Part shown: positions 7,222-14,692 of the stretch, one piece after another | Layout of the letters: each line of letters starts with the position of its first letter | Numbering within the stretch: the stretch's first letter is position 1 | Assembly: GCA_035500455.1 (NCBI GenBank) | Contig: DATJXG010000156.1 | Location: 1-32,926 of the forward strand | DNA length: 32,926 nt | Reading direction: 5' to 3' | Origin: DATJXG01 sp035500455 | Lineage (GTDB): Bacteria > Acidobacteriota > Terriglobia > Terriglobales > Acidobacteriaceae | Notes under the pieces: model-generated | Told to the model about the DNA's origin: nothing | Database searches by the model: none | Seen by the model: the letters and a program-made list of their open reading frames with translations, nothing else | Made by a program: the position numbers and the translations under genes

Positions 7222-8766
7222 TCACAGGTCAAGCCGATTCGACGCAGCTACTCGACCGTACCAAAGACCCGAATCCTTTATCGTGCGCTTCTGGTTGCGA
7301 AAGTCCGTATAGATCAACCCATAACGCTCGGTATAACCCTCCGCCCATTGGAAATTGTCGAGAAGGGTCCAGGCATGAAAGGCGCGGACCCGGGCTCCAT
7401 CGGCGATCGCGCGCGCCAGTTCCGCGAGCGTTTCGCGGTACCACTGGATGCGACGGCCGTCCGGTATGCGGCCGTTTTCTTCTTCATCGGGTCCATCGAG
7501 ATACCCGCAGCCGCTCTCGGTAATTTCGATGATCGGGTGGTCGTACTCCTTTGAAATCTGGGTGACCAGATCGTACATGCCACGTGGCCATACTTCGAGG
7601 CCGGCGTCGGTAAGCGGACCCTCAGTGGGCATGGCGGCACGGAAGCGCGTGTAGGGATCGCGTCCACCCGGCGAATTGTTCTCAATCTCAGTGCCGCTAA
7701 ATTTCCCGCCGCCGAGAAATTGCTCCTTGCTCGCATCCGAGACGATGCGGCGCGTGTAGTAATGAAAACCCACCCAGTCCAGCGGCGCAAGCAGGAGCTT
7801 TTCGTCGCCGGGTTTAAAGCCCATCAGATCATACGGCGGCTCTCCCACGAAAGCCTTCGGATAGCGGCCATGCATCGCCGCCTCCAGAAAAAAGACATTG
7901 TTCATCGCATGGTAGCGGGCAGCAGCTGCGCGATCGTCGTCTGAGTCCGTCTTCGGATATGCTGGAGCCATTTCATACGCGCTCCCGAAGCTTGCCTTGG
8001 GAGATGCCGCTTTCACTGCGCGGTGCGCGCCTGCCTGCGCGAGAGCGAGCGTATGCGCCGCTTTCAGAAAATCATTGAAGCTGGTGCGGCAAGGCGGAAA
8101 GGCGCCTGCAGCATAGCCCATGAAGGCGATAGCCCAGGGCATGTTGAAGGGCGCCCACACCGTGATCCGATCACCGAGATGCTTGGCGAGAATGCCGGCA
8201 TAGTCTGCGAAATAGCCGGCCAGATCCCGGTTTGGCCAGCCACCGCGATCCTCGAGTGCCTGGGGAAGGTCCCAGTGATACATGGTGCACCAGGGCCGGA
8301 TGCCGGCCTCCAGCAAAGCGTCGACGAAGCGGCTGTAGTGGTCCACTCCCTTCATGTTCGGGGCTCCGGTGCCTGAAGGCTGAATGCGCGGCCAGGAGAT
8401 GGAGAAACGCTGGCTCTTCTGGTTGAGGCTCTTTGCCAGTGCGATGTCCTGCTTGTAAAGGTGATATTCATCGCAGGCAACATCGCCAGTCACACCGCCC
8501 CTCACCTTCCCAGGTGTGTGAGTGAATCTGTCCCATATGGATTCACCCTTGCCGTCCTCATTCCATGCGCCTTCCACCTGGTATGAGGCCGTGGCCGTCC
8601 CCCAAAGAAATCCTTTCGGAAAACGCGCCGTTTGTATCGAGGCTTCGGGCACGGAACCGGGAATCTGATCTGTCGGGGGAGGCGCCGTAGCATAGCTAGA
8701 CGGGCGATAGAGCATGGCGCCTGCTGCTGCGGCCAGGGAACGACTCACGAACTGGCGACGATCCAT
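7222..8766 (-). CDS. Tat-exported GH1 beta-glucosidase-like protein lacking the acid/base Glu
   Basis: A 514-residue glycoside hydrolase family 1 protein. The N-terminus MDRRQFVSRSLAAAAGA is a twin-arginine signal, so it should reach the periplasm folded. GH1 landmarks include GTATASYQVEGAWNEDGKGESIWD (about 56-79, split here), FSISWPRI (121-128) and IIEITESGCG with nucleophile Glu417. The acid/base motif, normally (T/F)NEPW, reads FNMPW: Met209 replaces the catalytic Glu (codon at 8140-8142). The nucleophile is kept. Plant myrosinases also lack the acid/base Glu (Gln instead), so it may act on activated aglycones, transglycosylate, or only bind sugars. It stands alone between PII (convergent) and the phosphoesterase (divergent). 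Confidence 0.92.
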   Translation of the reverse strand: MDRRQFVSRSLAAAAGAMLYRPSSYATAPPPTDQIPGSVPEASIQTARFPKGFLWGTATASYQVEGAWNEDGKGESIWDRFTHTPGKVRGGVTGDVACDEYHLYKQDIALAKSLNQKSQRFSISWPRIQPSGTGAPNMKGVDHYSRFVDALLEAGIRPWCTMYHWDLPQALEDRGGWPNRDLAGYFADYAGILAKHLGDRITVWAPFNMPWAIAFMGYAAGAFPPCRTSFNDFLKAAHTLALAQAGAHRAVKAASPKASFGSAYEMAPAYPKTDSDDDRAAAARYHAMNNVFFLEAAMHGRYPKAFVGEPPYDLMGFKPGDEKLLLAPLDWVGFHYYTRRIVSDASKEQFLGGGKFSGTEIENNSPGGRDPYTRFRAAMPTEGPLTDAGLEVWPRGMYDLVTQISKEYDHPIIEITESGCGYLDGPDEEENGRIPDGRRIQWYRETLAELARAIADGARVRAFHAWTLLDNFQWAEGYTERYGLIYTDFRNQKRTIKDSGLWYGRVAASNRLDL

Positions 8767-9109
8767 GGATGAGCCCTCTGGTACGAGGTTACCGCAGACT
8801 CGTGCTCTACCCTTCGCAATTCAGCTTCAACCACGCCAGCAAAGGTAGCGCCGGCGTCCCGCCGGCAACCTCGCTCGGGAACTGACCTCTATCGAAACAA
8901 AGCTGTGTCTCGCAAACATTCGGCGTTGCTCGAGCCTCATAGCGCATAAGCCTGACATCCAGTTGCTGATTGAACCTATAGACCTCCAGATGGCCCGTGA
9001 GACGCCGCCGTTAGCCCCCGGCTGCTAAAATGTTCTTAAGTGCTTTTCTCCTACTCACAGCTTCCACAAATTCCGCCGCGCATCTCATTGCCGGAGACGA
9101 TACTTTCCC
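8767..9109. other. Divergent intergenic region (GH1 / phosphoesterase)
   Basis: No gene is seen in these 343 nt. A perfect GCCGGC-GTCCC-GCCGGC hairpin lies at 8850-8866, preceded by GGTAGC, an intergenic pattern that recurs in part near 27305. Promoters for both flanking genes must lie here, but I cannot place them with confidence. Confidence 0.5.
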
Positions 9110-9979
9110 TTGCCAGTCACTAGACGCACCTTCCTGCGCGCGGGCGCGGTCGCCGCTGGCGGGGTTCTCTTCGTGGGCGCCGATGGTTTTGCCTGGGAAC
9201 CCAATCATCCCCGGCTGGTGGAAGTGGAGATTCGGCTGAAGCGGCTGCCTCCTGCCTGGGCAGGACTGCGGATCGTGCAGATGAGCGATTTCCACTACGA
9301 TCCACACTTTTCGGTCATTCCTCTCCGGCATTCCATCGGAATCGTCAACAATTTGCGCCCCGATCTGATCGTGCTGACTGGCGATTTCGTCACCGCGCCC
9401 GCGCTCCTGGATAACCGCTCGCAACTGGAGAAAGCTGCCAGGGACGCGGAACCCTGCGCCGCCATTCTCTCCGGCCTGCACGCCCGCCTGGGAATCTTTG
9501 CCGCGCTGGGCAATCACGACGGAGGAACCGACAGCGTGATCGTCACCGCCAGCCTCGCGCAACACGGCTTCACCGTCCTGCAAAACCGTTCGTTTCCACT
9601 GGAGCAGAATGGGGCCCGTCTCTGGCTGGCTGGAATCGACGATGTGCTCCAGGGCCAGCCCGACCTAGACCTCACGCTGCACGGAATTCCGCAGGATGAG
9701 CCGATCGTGCTTTTGGCTCATGAGCCGGATATCGCGGTCGAAGTTGCAAGGCACCCGGTCGATCTCCAATTATCCGGGCACTCTCACGGCGGGCAGGTTT
9801 GGGTGCCGCTGCTCGGAGCCCCTTGGCTGCCGCCCCTGGGGCGCAAGTTCCCGCACGGCATGTACCATGTCCGCGATCTGACGCTCTATACCAACGTGGG
9901 CCTGGGGACGGTTCGAATTCCGGTGCGGCTGAACTGTCCGCCGGAGATTACCCTCATCACGCTGCAGCCGGGAACATAG
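9110..9979 (+). CDS. Tat-exported metallophosphoesterase
   Basis: A 289-residue calcineurin-like phosphoesterase of the YkuE/YaeI type. The start is a TTG at 9110, placing a twin-arginine signal at once (VTRRTFLRAGAVAAGG). All binuclear metal motifs are present: MSDFH (Asp60, His62), LTGDF (Asp92), GNHD (Asn135, His136), LAHEPD (His204) and SGHSHGGQ (His224, His226). Relatives of this type cleave phosphodiesters, including lipid-linked ones, outside the cytoplasmic membrane. The exact substrate cannot be read from sequence. It is divergent from the GH1 gene and convergent with the LuxR regulator, with a hairpin terminator between. Confidence 0.9.
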   Translation: MPVTRRTFLRAGAVAAGGVLFVGADGFAWEPNHPRLVEVEIRLKRLPPAWAGLRIVQMSDFHYDPHFSVIPLRHSIGIVNNLRPDLIVLTGDFVTAPALLDNRSQLEKAARDAEPCAAILSGLHARLGIFAALGNHDGGTDSVIVTASLAQHGFTVLQNRSFPLEQNGARLWLAGIDDVLQGQPDLDLTLHGIPQDEPIVLLAHEPDIAVEVARHPVDLQLSGHSHGGQVWVPLLGAPWLPPLGRKFPHGMYHVRDLTLYTNVGLGTVRIPVRLNCPPEITLITLQPGT

Positions 9980-9989
9980 CTCCTTAAAT

Positions 9990-10026
9990 CTTTCGCCAAA
10001 TCTCAAACGACTGAGAAGGCGGAAAG
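9990..10026. terminator. Candidate bidirectional terminator hairpin
   Basis: The stem is CTTTCGCC...TCTCA (9990-10005) with TGAGA.GGCGGAAAG (10012-10026) around the loop AACGAC, with a one-base bulge and a small internal loop. It lies between the convergent phosphoesterase and LuxR-type genes. The CTTT/AAAG ends are only weakly U-tract-like. Confidence 0.45.
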
Positions 10027-10081
10027 ACATGCCCGGGCAGAATGATTCGCGAATGAATGAGGTAACGGTTGGACAGAATCC

Positions 10082-11125
10082 TCAGCGGCCGAAGCCTGCC
10101 GCGGCGCGGACTTCACTTTCGATCCCAGGCTCGGGCTGCGATGCGCTGAAATATTCCACCGCTCGCTTCTGGCCCTCCAAAATTTGTTCCGGAGTCAACG
10201 AATCCGCCAGCCGTTGCCGGGCGGCGGTTATGGTCTCCGCCCGCTGCCGCGAGTTCCTCTCCGCCAGCAAATACCAGGCGTAAGCCGACACCAGATCCTG
10301 CTCAACCCCGTTCCCCTGGGAATACATCAACGCCAGAGCCGCCTGCGCGCTGGTCGAGCCTCGTTCGGCGGCACGCTTGCAGTCGGCGAAATTCATGAGC
10401 GGGGAAGATGGATCCACTCCCCCCAACCCTTCACCGCCGACTTGTGCGGAAGCTCCCCGTTCCAGGGCCACCGACATCAGCTCCAGCCGGCTCGATACTC
10501 CCAGCTTCTCAAACACGCGGAAAAGATAATTCTTGATGGTGTGCTGGCTCAAATGCAGGCGCTCCGCGATCTCGCGGTTGGTTAACCCTTCGACAATGCA
10601 ACCCACCACATCCAGTTCCCGTTTGGAAAGTGACTGCAACCGCGTGCTGGCCGCGGTGCGCGCCGCCGGCGAAGCCGCCAGCGCCTCTACCGCAAATCCA
10701 AGCTGCTCGCTGCTGGCCCACACCTGTCCCTCATAGACGCGGCGCACGCATTTACTCAAAGTCTCCGGCGATTCATGGCGGCTGAACAAACCGCGCGCCC
10801 CCGTACGAAACGCTTCCAGTACCACTTCGCGGCGGGAAGAATCCAGCAGGACGATGATCCGCAACTCTGGGCGCAGGCCGTGCAGCTGGCGCAGCAGCTC
10901 CAAGCCCCGGCCGGGATCGTCATCCAGATTCGAACCGATCACCGCTACGTCGATCTTCTGGCTCCCGGCTGCGGACAGCAGATCGTCGCCATGCGAAACC
11001 GAACCCACTACTTCCAGGCGCCGGTCGCGCCGCAATGCGTCGGCCAATAACTGTGTATGGATCCGGGTGTTGTCGGCCACCAGCACGCGGATCGCTGGTT
11101 CTCCCGGAATTGGCGCCAGGCGCAT
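10082..11125 (-). CDS. LuxR/NarL-type regulator with pseudo-receiver and Sel1 tail
   Basis: A 347-residue DNA-binding regulator. Residues 11-130 have a receiver fold, but the phosphoacceptor Asp is Gly64 (DVAVIGSNL), the switch Thr is Leu and the conserved Lys is Arg116 (GLFSRHES). Normal phosphorylation is therefore unlikely. Residues about 165-225 form a LuxR helix-turn-helix (LSKRELDVVGCIVEGLTNRE ... LSQHTIKNYLFRVFEKLGV). Residues about 248-290 resemble a Sel1/TPR repeat (AERGSTSAQAALALMYSQGN ... AYAWYLLAERN), a likely protein-binding tail. The ATG at 11125 has GGAG upstream on its strand. It is divergent from the sigma-54-type regulator across a 757-nt region with palindromes, and may control the EPS cluster. 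Confidence 0.9.
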   Translation of the reverse strand: MRLAPIPGEPAIRVLVADNTRIHTQLLADALRRDRRLEVVGSVSHGDDLLSAAGSQKIDVAVIGSNLDDDPGRGLELLRQLHGLRPELRIIVLLDSSRREVVLEAFRTGARGLFSRHESPETLSKCVRRVYEGQVWASSEQLGFAVEALAASPAARTAASTRLQSLSKRELDVVGCIVEGLTNREIAERLHLSQHTIKNYLFRVFEKLGVSSRLELMSVALERGASAQVGGEGLGGVDPSSPLMNFADCKRAAERGSTSAQAALALMYSQGNGVEQDLVSAYAWYLLAERNSRQRAETITAARQRLADSLTPEQILEGQKRAVEYFSASQPEPGIESEVRAAAGFGR

Positions 11126-11319
11126 ACCACTCCGATGCCTCCGAGGTCCACCGCGTCACCACACAAGCGAACCAGAAACATATCCTTTTTGGGGGAGCAC
11201 GGCCCAATTGGAGGGATACCGGCGCTTCATCGCATAGGAAAAAGGGAGGATGAGGCACCTTGAACCCTCACTTTGACCTTGTAGGGCATTGAGATAGGAC
11301 TGGCTGGACGTCGGAAATG

Positions 11320-11335
11320 TTGCAAGGCATTGCAA
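11320..11335. promoter_or_regulatory. Candidate operator, TTGCAAGGCATTGCAA
   Basis: A 16-bp near-palindrome differing by one base from the perfect palindrome at 11637-11652, about 317 bp away. A further GTTGCAA half-site follows at 11347-11353. It is closer to the LuxR-type gene, about 195 bp upstream of its start. Confidence 0.5.
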
Positions 11336-11628
11336 CCTTGAAGACGGTTGCAAATGTGGGCGGGATGGTTCAGGTGCGGTATCCAATTTAGTTATCAGAG
11401 GATAAATTCGTTAGTGGTTGAAAATGGACGACGAACTCTCTCAACACGCTCAGGGACAATACAATAGCAAGTCTGGTTGATATTAACCGAGTGGTAAATT
11501 CTGATCTGACTTGGCCGCCGATTTTTTCGCGAATGACTGGCCGACTACATACTTTCTACCCTAGTCTTAAGTTTACATTGTAAGTCACTGTTGCTTAATA
11601 CCTTTAGGTAACTACTTTCGTGAGATTG

Positions 11629-11660
11629 ACTACCTCTTGCAAGGCCTTGCAACTGGTAGT
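11629..11660. promoter_or_regulatory. Candidate operator, 32-bp extended palindrome
   Basis: The core TTGCAAGGCCTTGCAA (11637-11652) is a perfect 16-bp palindrome. It is flanked by ACTACC (11629-11634) and GGTAGT (11655-11660), giving 14 of 16 paired positions per arm. The core matches 11320-11335 at 15 of 16 bases. It lies about 220 bp upstream of the sigma-54-type regulator. It could be a protein site or a hairpin; the second copy favours a protein site. Confidence 0.5.
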
Positions 11661-11882
11661 AACCTGTGATTAGGTCAGCGCGGGCGAATAGACGCCACTT
11701 TCCTCCCCTTAGGCCCGCTACTCCCAAGTCGTATGTTCCCAATCGGGACAAAGCTGTGGATGTGACTCAGAGGGCGAAGCTGTGCCCGTTTTTCGCCCCT
11801 TCGCCTGACTCCTGGCTTTCCCGCATTCTCGTCCTTTCCCCCGAAACCATCGGCCCGCCATAGTCGCCACCCCGTATTTCTC

Positions 11883-13757
11883 GTGCACCAGATCTTCAAC
11901 TCCAATTCGCACGCAGACAGCGGGACGCCCCGGGTGCCTCGCCTGCTCCTGGTGAGCCGCCAACCCTCTGCCCTGGGGCACCTCTGGTCCGCGGCGGATG
12001 CCGCCTGCTGGGAATTTGAAATCGCCGGCAGCGGCTGCGAAGCCCTGGAGTGTGTGCATGCGGCGAGCCCCGACCTAGTCTTGCCCGACTTGGTTTTGCT
12101 CGACCTGGCTGCCGGCGGCGACGACAGCCTCTACGCCCTGCGCTGGTTGCGCCGGGTGCGGCCCGATCTGCCGGTGGTGCTGCTGGCCGCGCAGGAAAAT
12201 GCCGCGCAGCGCATGGAAGCCCTGCGCCTGGGAGCGCAGGAATATCTGGTGGGGCCGGTCGATGCTGACCGCCTGCGCGCCCTGGTCGAGGAGAGCACGG
12301 GGCGCAATCGCACGTTTGACTCTTCTGCCTACGATGAAGCGAATGAAAGCAAGCAGCCCGACCATTCTTCCACGCCTGCGGAGACCCGTCCGCCGGCTGC
12401 AACTCCGGCCGAGAAGGGGCCGGGTTCGTTCTTTCTCGCCGCCGGGCCGTTCGCCGACAAACTGCGCGCTCAGGCAAAGTTGCTGGCCGAGGTGGACGTG
12501 CCCGTCCTCCTCTTGGGGGAGAGCGGCAGCGGCAAGGAGGGCGCCGCCCGCCTGATTCATTCCCTCTCGGCCCGCGCCGCTTTCGGTTTTTACCACGTCC
12601 ATTGTGCGGCCCTGGGTGGAGATCTTTTGGAACGCGACTTGCTTGGATACGAGGCGGGCGCGTTTCCCGGGGCGCTGCGCAGCAAGCCGGGGAAGCTGGA
12701 ACTGGCAGAGAAAGGCACGATTTTGCTGGACGATATCAGCGAGACCCCGCTCCACCTGCAGGCCAAACTGCTCCACCTTTTGCAGGAACGGGAATTTTTC
12801 CGCCTGGGAGGGGAATCGGGGCGGGAGGCCAATGTCCGCATCATGGCCGCCACCAGCGCCAACCTGGAGCAGGCTCTGGCCGGCAAACGCCTGCGCGAGG
12901 ATTTGTATTATCGCCTGAGCGCCTTCACCGTCCATGTGCCGCCCCTGCGCCAGCGCCGGGGAGAGATTCCGCAGCTGCTGCAGTGCTTCATGCGCGAACT
13001 GGCGCGGCAATATGGCCTGCCGCCGCGCTCCATCCCGCCTGCGCTGCTCGAAGCCTGCCTCGCCTACTCCTGGCCGGGCAACTTGCGCGAGCTGGAGGGT
13101 GTGGTCAAGCGCTATCTGGTGCTGGGGGATGAAGAGTTGATCCGCGGTGATCTGCGCCGCCGCGAAGCGGCGGTTGTGGCCATCGCCGCAACGCATGAGC
13201 GGCGAAGCCAATCCAGTTTGCCGGCTGACCGCGCCCAAGCAGAGCAAGAACACGAAGAACACGAAGAACAAGAAGGCCAGGAAGAACAGGAAGAACCAAG
13301 CCCGGTGCGCAACCGGGAAGATTCCGCGCGCTTGCGGGAACCGGACGCCGCGGGCCCCCGAGCCGTCAGCCCGATTTCTGTCCATGCGAAAGCCGGCAGT
13401 GCGAATCGCGGCAGTGCGAATCGTGTTAGTGCGAATCGTGGCGGTGCAAATCAAGACGCGCGTTTTTCGCCCGAGGCGATCCTCCCCGCCGGATTGCGTT
13501 CACTGGTGGAAAGCGTGAAGGGCGAGGCGGAGAAGCGGGCCATCAGCGCCGCGCTCGAGCGCACCCGCTGGAACCGCAAAGCGGCGGCGCGCCTGCTCGG
13601 CGTCAGCTATCGCACTTTGCTGTACAAGATCCAGCAGTACCGGATGACGCCGCCTGAGATCTTTCCTCAGCCTTTGCCTTCTGCGCCATGCGGCGGCGAG
13701 ATCGCTAGGGGGCGGGAAAACAATGGCCGCGAGATTTCAGGCAATGAGGGCGATTGA
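11883..13757 (+). CDS. Sigma-54-type AAA+ regulator with GAFPGA loop
   Basis: A 624-residue NtrC-family regulator read from a GTG at 11883 (no clear ribosome binding site). Residues 18-138 are receiver-like; Asp74 is kept (DLVLLDL), but the acidic pair is Ser-Arg (LLVSRQ), the switch Thr is Ala and the Lys is Gly (EYLVGPVD). The AAA+ domain (about 183-430) has Walker A GESGSGKE (212-219), REDLYYRL and PPLRQRRGEI. The sigma-54 contact loop GAFTGA reads GAFPGA (259-264), and Walker B is LLDDIS rather than LDEIG. An acidic Glu/Gln linker and a four-fold SANRG-type repeat precede a Fis-type helix-turn-helix (about 548-588). It opens the EPS cluster, nine bases before the Wza-like gene, and probably regulates it. 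Confidence 0.9.
   Translation: MHQIFNSNSHADSGTPRVPRLLLVSRQPSALGHLWSAADAACWEFEIAGSGCEALECVHAASPDLVLPDLVLLDLAAGGDDSLYALRWLRRVRPDLPVVLLAAQENAAQRMEALRLGAQEYLVGPVDADRLRALVEESTGRNRTFDSSAYDEANESKQPDHSSTPAETRPPAATPAEKGPGSFFLAAGPFADKLRAQAKLLAEVDVPVLLLGESGSGKEGAARLIHSLSARAAFGFYHVHCAALGGDLLERDLLGYEAGAFPGALRSKPGKLELAEKGTILLDDISETPLHLQAKLLHLLQEREFFRLGGESGREANVRIMAATSANLEQALAGKRLREDLYYRLSAFTVHVPPLRQRRGEIPQLLQCFMRELARQYGLPPRSIPPALLEACLAYSWPGNLRELEGVVKRYLVLGDEELIRGDLRRREAAVVAIAATHERRSQSSLPADRAQAEQEHEEHEEQEGQEEQEEPSPVRNREDSARLREPDAAGPRAVSPISVHAKAGSANRGSANRVSANRGGANQDARFSPEAILPAGLRSLVESVKGEAEKRAISAALERTRWNRKAAARLLGVSYRTLLYKIQQYRMTPPEIFPQPLPSAPCGGEIARGRENNGREISGNEGD
13395..13454 (+). repeat. In-frame 15-bp minisatellite in the regulator linker
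   Basis: Four 15-bp units (13395-13409, 13410-13424, 13425-13439, 13440-13454; consensus GGCAGTGCGAATCGT) encode a repeated (G/V)-(S/G)-A-N-(R/Q) pentapeptide. They lie in the linker between the AAA+ and DNA-binding domains. Copy-number change would alter linker length without frameshift. Confidence 0.85.
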
Positions 13758-13766
13758 GCAACGGCG

Positions 13767-14585
13767 ATGGAGATTGAAGAAGAGCAGCCACTGGACCGGG
13801 AGGGAAAGACGAAACTCAGCATGCGAAATGTGATTCAGCGAAGCGATGGCTGCCAGGGCGCCAATGCTGCAAAGCTTTGGTCGGACAGAAGCAGACGGTG
13901 CCCGCGTCTGCGTTGGATCGGCGCATGCGTGCTGCTGTGGCTGGTGCCGCTCTGGTGCCTGGGGCAGAATTCCGGCGGCGGTACGGCAGCTTCCGACGGA
14001 AGTTCGGGCAACCCGGCGTCAAGCACCGCGGCTCCCGACCAGCAGAGTACGGAAGCCAAGCCGGGTACAGAAGCCAAGCCGGCGGCGCAGGCGGGAGACG
14101 ATACCTACATCATCGGGCCCGACGATCTGCTGGCCATCAACGTGTGGAAGGAGCCGGAAATTTCCCGCTCGCTTCCAGTGCGCTCCGACGGCCGCATCTC
14201 TCTGCCCCTGATTGGCGAGGTGCAGGCGGCGGGCGAGACCCCGCGCCAGCTCAAGGAGGCCATCGCCAAAAAGCTGCAAAGCTACATCTCCGAGCCTGAT
14301 GTAGCGGTGATCGTGCAGGAGATCCGCAGCCACCGCTTCAACGTGCTGGGGCAGGTGAACCATCCCGGAGCTTTTCTGCTCACCAGCACCACCACCGTGC
14401 TCGATGCCATCGCGGTGGCCGGCGGTTTCAAGGACTTTGCCAAGCAGAAGTCGATTTACGTGTTGCGCCAGAACGCCGATGGAACCCAGTCTCGGTTGCC
14501 CTTTAACTACAAGGATGTAGTGAAGGGCAAAAACATCGAGCAGAACGTCAAGCTGCAGCCGCGGGATACGGTTGTGGTTCCCTGA
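13767..14585 (+). CDS. Polysaccharide export protein (Wza-like, SLBB domain)
   Basis: A 272-residue export protein. A basic N-terminus and hydrophobic stretch (about 49-66, WIGACVLLWLVPLWCLGQ) form a signal sequence; the nearby Cys lacks a good lipobox. A Ser/Ala/Pro-rich linker follows, then the Poly_export domain (about 111-190: YIIGPDDLLAINVWKEPEIS ... SDGRISLPLIGEVQAAGETP) and one SLBB domain (about 193-265: RFNVLGQVNHPGAF). Such proteins form or gate the periplasm-to-outer-membrane channel for exopolysaccharide. The short one-SLBB form fits exosortase-type EPS loci rather than the classic Wza lipoprotein. An alternative start is the ATG at 13821. It is followed by the outer-membrane barrel and chain-length genes. 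Confidence 0.9.
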   Translation: MEIEEEQPLDREGKTKLSMRNVIQRSDGCQGANAAKLWSDRSRRCPRLRWIGACVLLWLVPLWCLGQNSGGGTAASDGSSGNPASSTAAPDQQSTEAKPGTEAKPAAQAGDDTYIIGPDDLLAINVWKEPEISRSLPVRSDGRISLPLIGEVQAAGETPRQLKEAIAKKLQSYISEPDVAVIVQEIRSHRFNVLGQVNHPGAFLLTSTTTVLDAIAVAGGFKDFAKQKSIYVLRQNADGTQSRLPFNYKDVVKGKNIEQNVKLQPRDTVVVP

Positions 14586-14660
14586 GCGGCGCGCGCTCGC
14601 TGTAAGGAAACGCGGTTAAGAAATACGGCTAAGAAATGAAGAATACGGGAGACGGAAAAA

Positions 14661-14686
14661 GGAAAGGGAAAAAGGAAAGGGAAAAG
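14661..14686 (+). repeat. 13-bp purine tandem repeat before the barrel-protein start
   Basis: GGAAAGGGAAAAA at 14661-14673 is repeated at 14674-14686 with one change, running into AGAGGAAG before the ATG at 14693. The purine run itself supplies the ribosome binding sequence (GAGG at 14686-14689, three bases before the ATG). Confidence 0.65.
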
Positions 14687-14692
14687 AGGAAG

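Larger units (their letters stand above)
11126..11882. other. Long regulatory intergenic region before the EPS cluster
   Basis: This 757-nt region lies between two divergent regulators and is noticeably more A+T-rich (about 11380-11640) than the flanking genes. Short open frames exist on both strands, but none has family features or a good start. It holds two TTGCAAGG-type palindromes (11320-11335 and 11629-11660), a repeated TGCAACC/GGTTGCA pair (11331-11337 with 11346-11352) and a TACCT-TT-AGGTA dyad (11599-11610). I found no sigma-54 -24/-12 promoter here. Confidence 0.6.

Noticed and set aside
11545..11751. Minus-strand frame of 68 codons in the control region
   Set aside because: It covers the TTGCAAGG palindrome, lacks any recognisable motif or ribosome binding site, and the region looks regulatory.
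12075..13454. Antisense frame of 459 codons opposite the sigma-54-type regulator
   Set aside because: The sense frame has complete AAA+ and helix-turn-helix motifs; the antisense product has none.
13395..13454. CRISPR-like array
   Set aside because: Units are contiguous 15-bp repeats without spacers and are in frame within a coding sequence. No cas gene is present.
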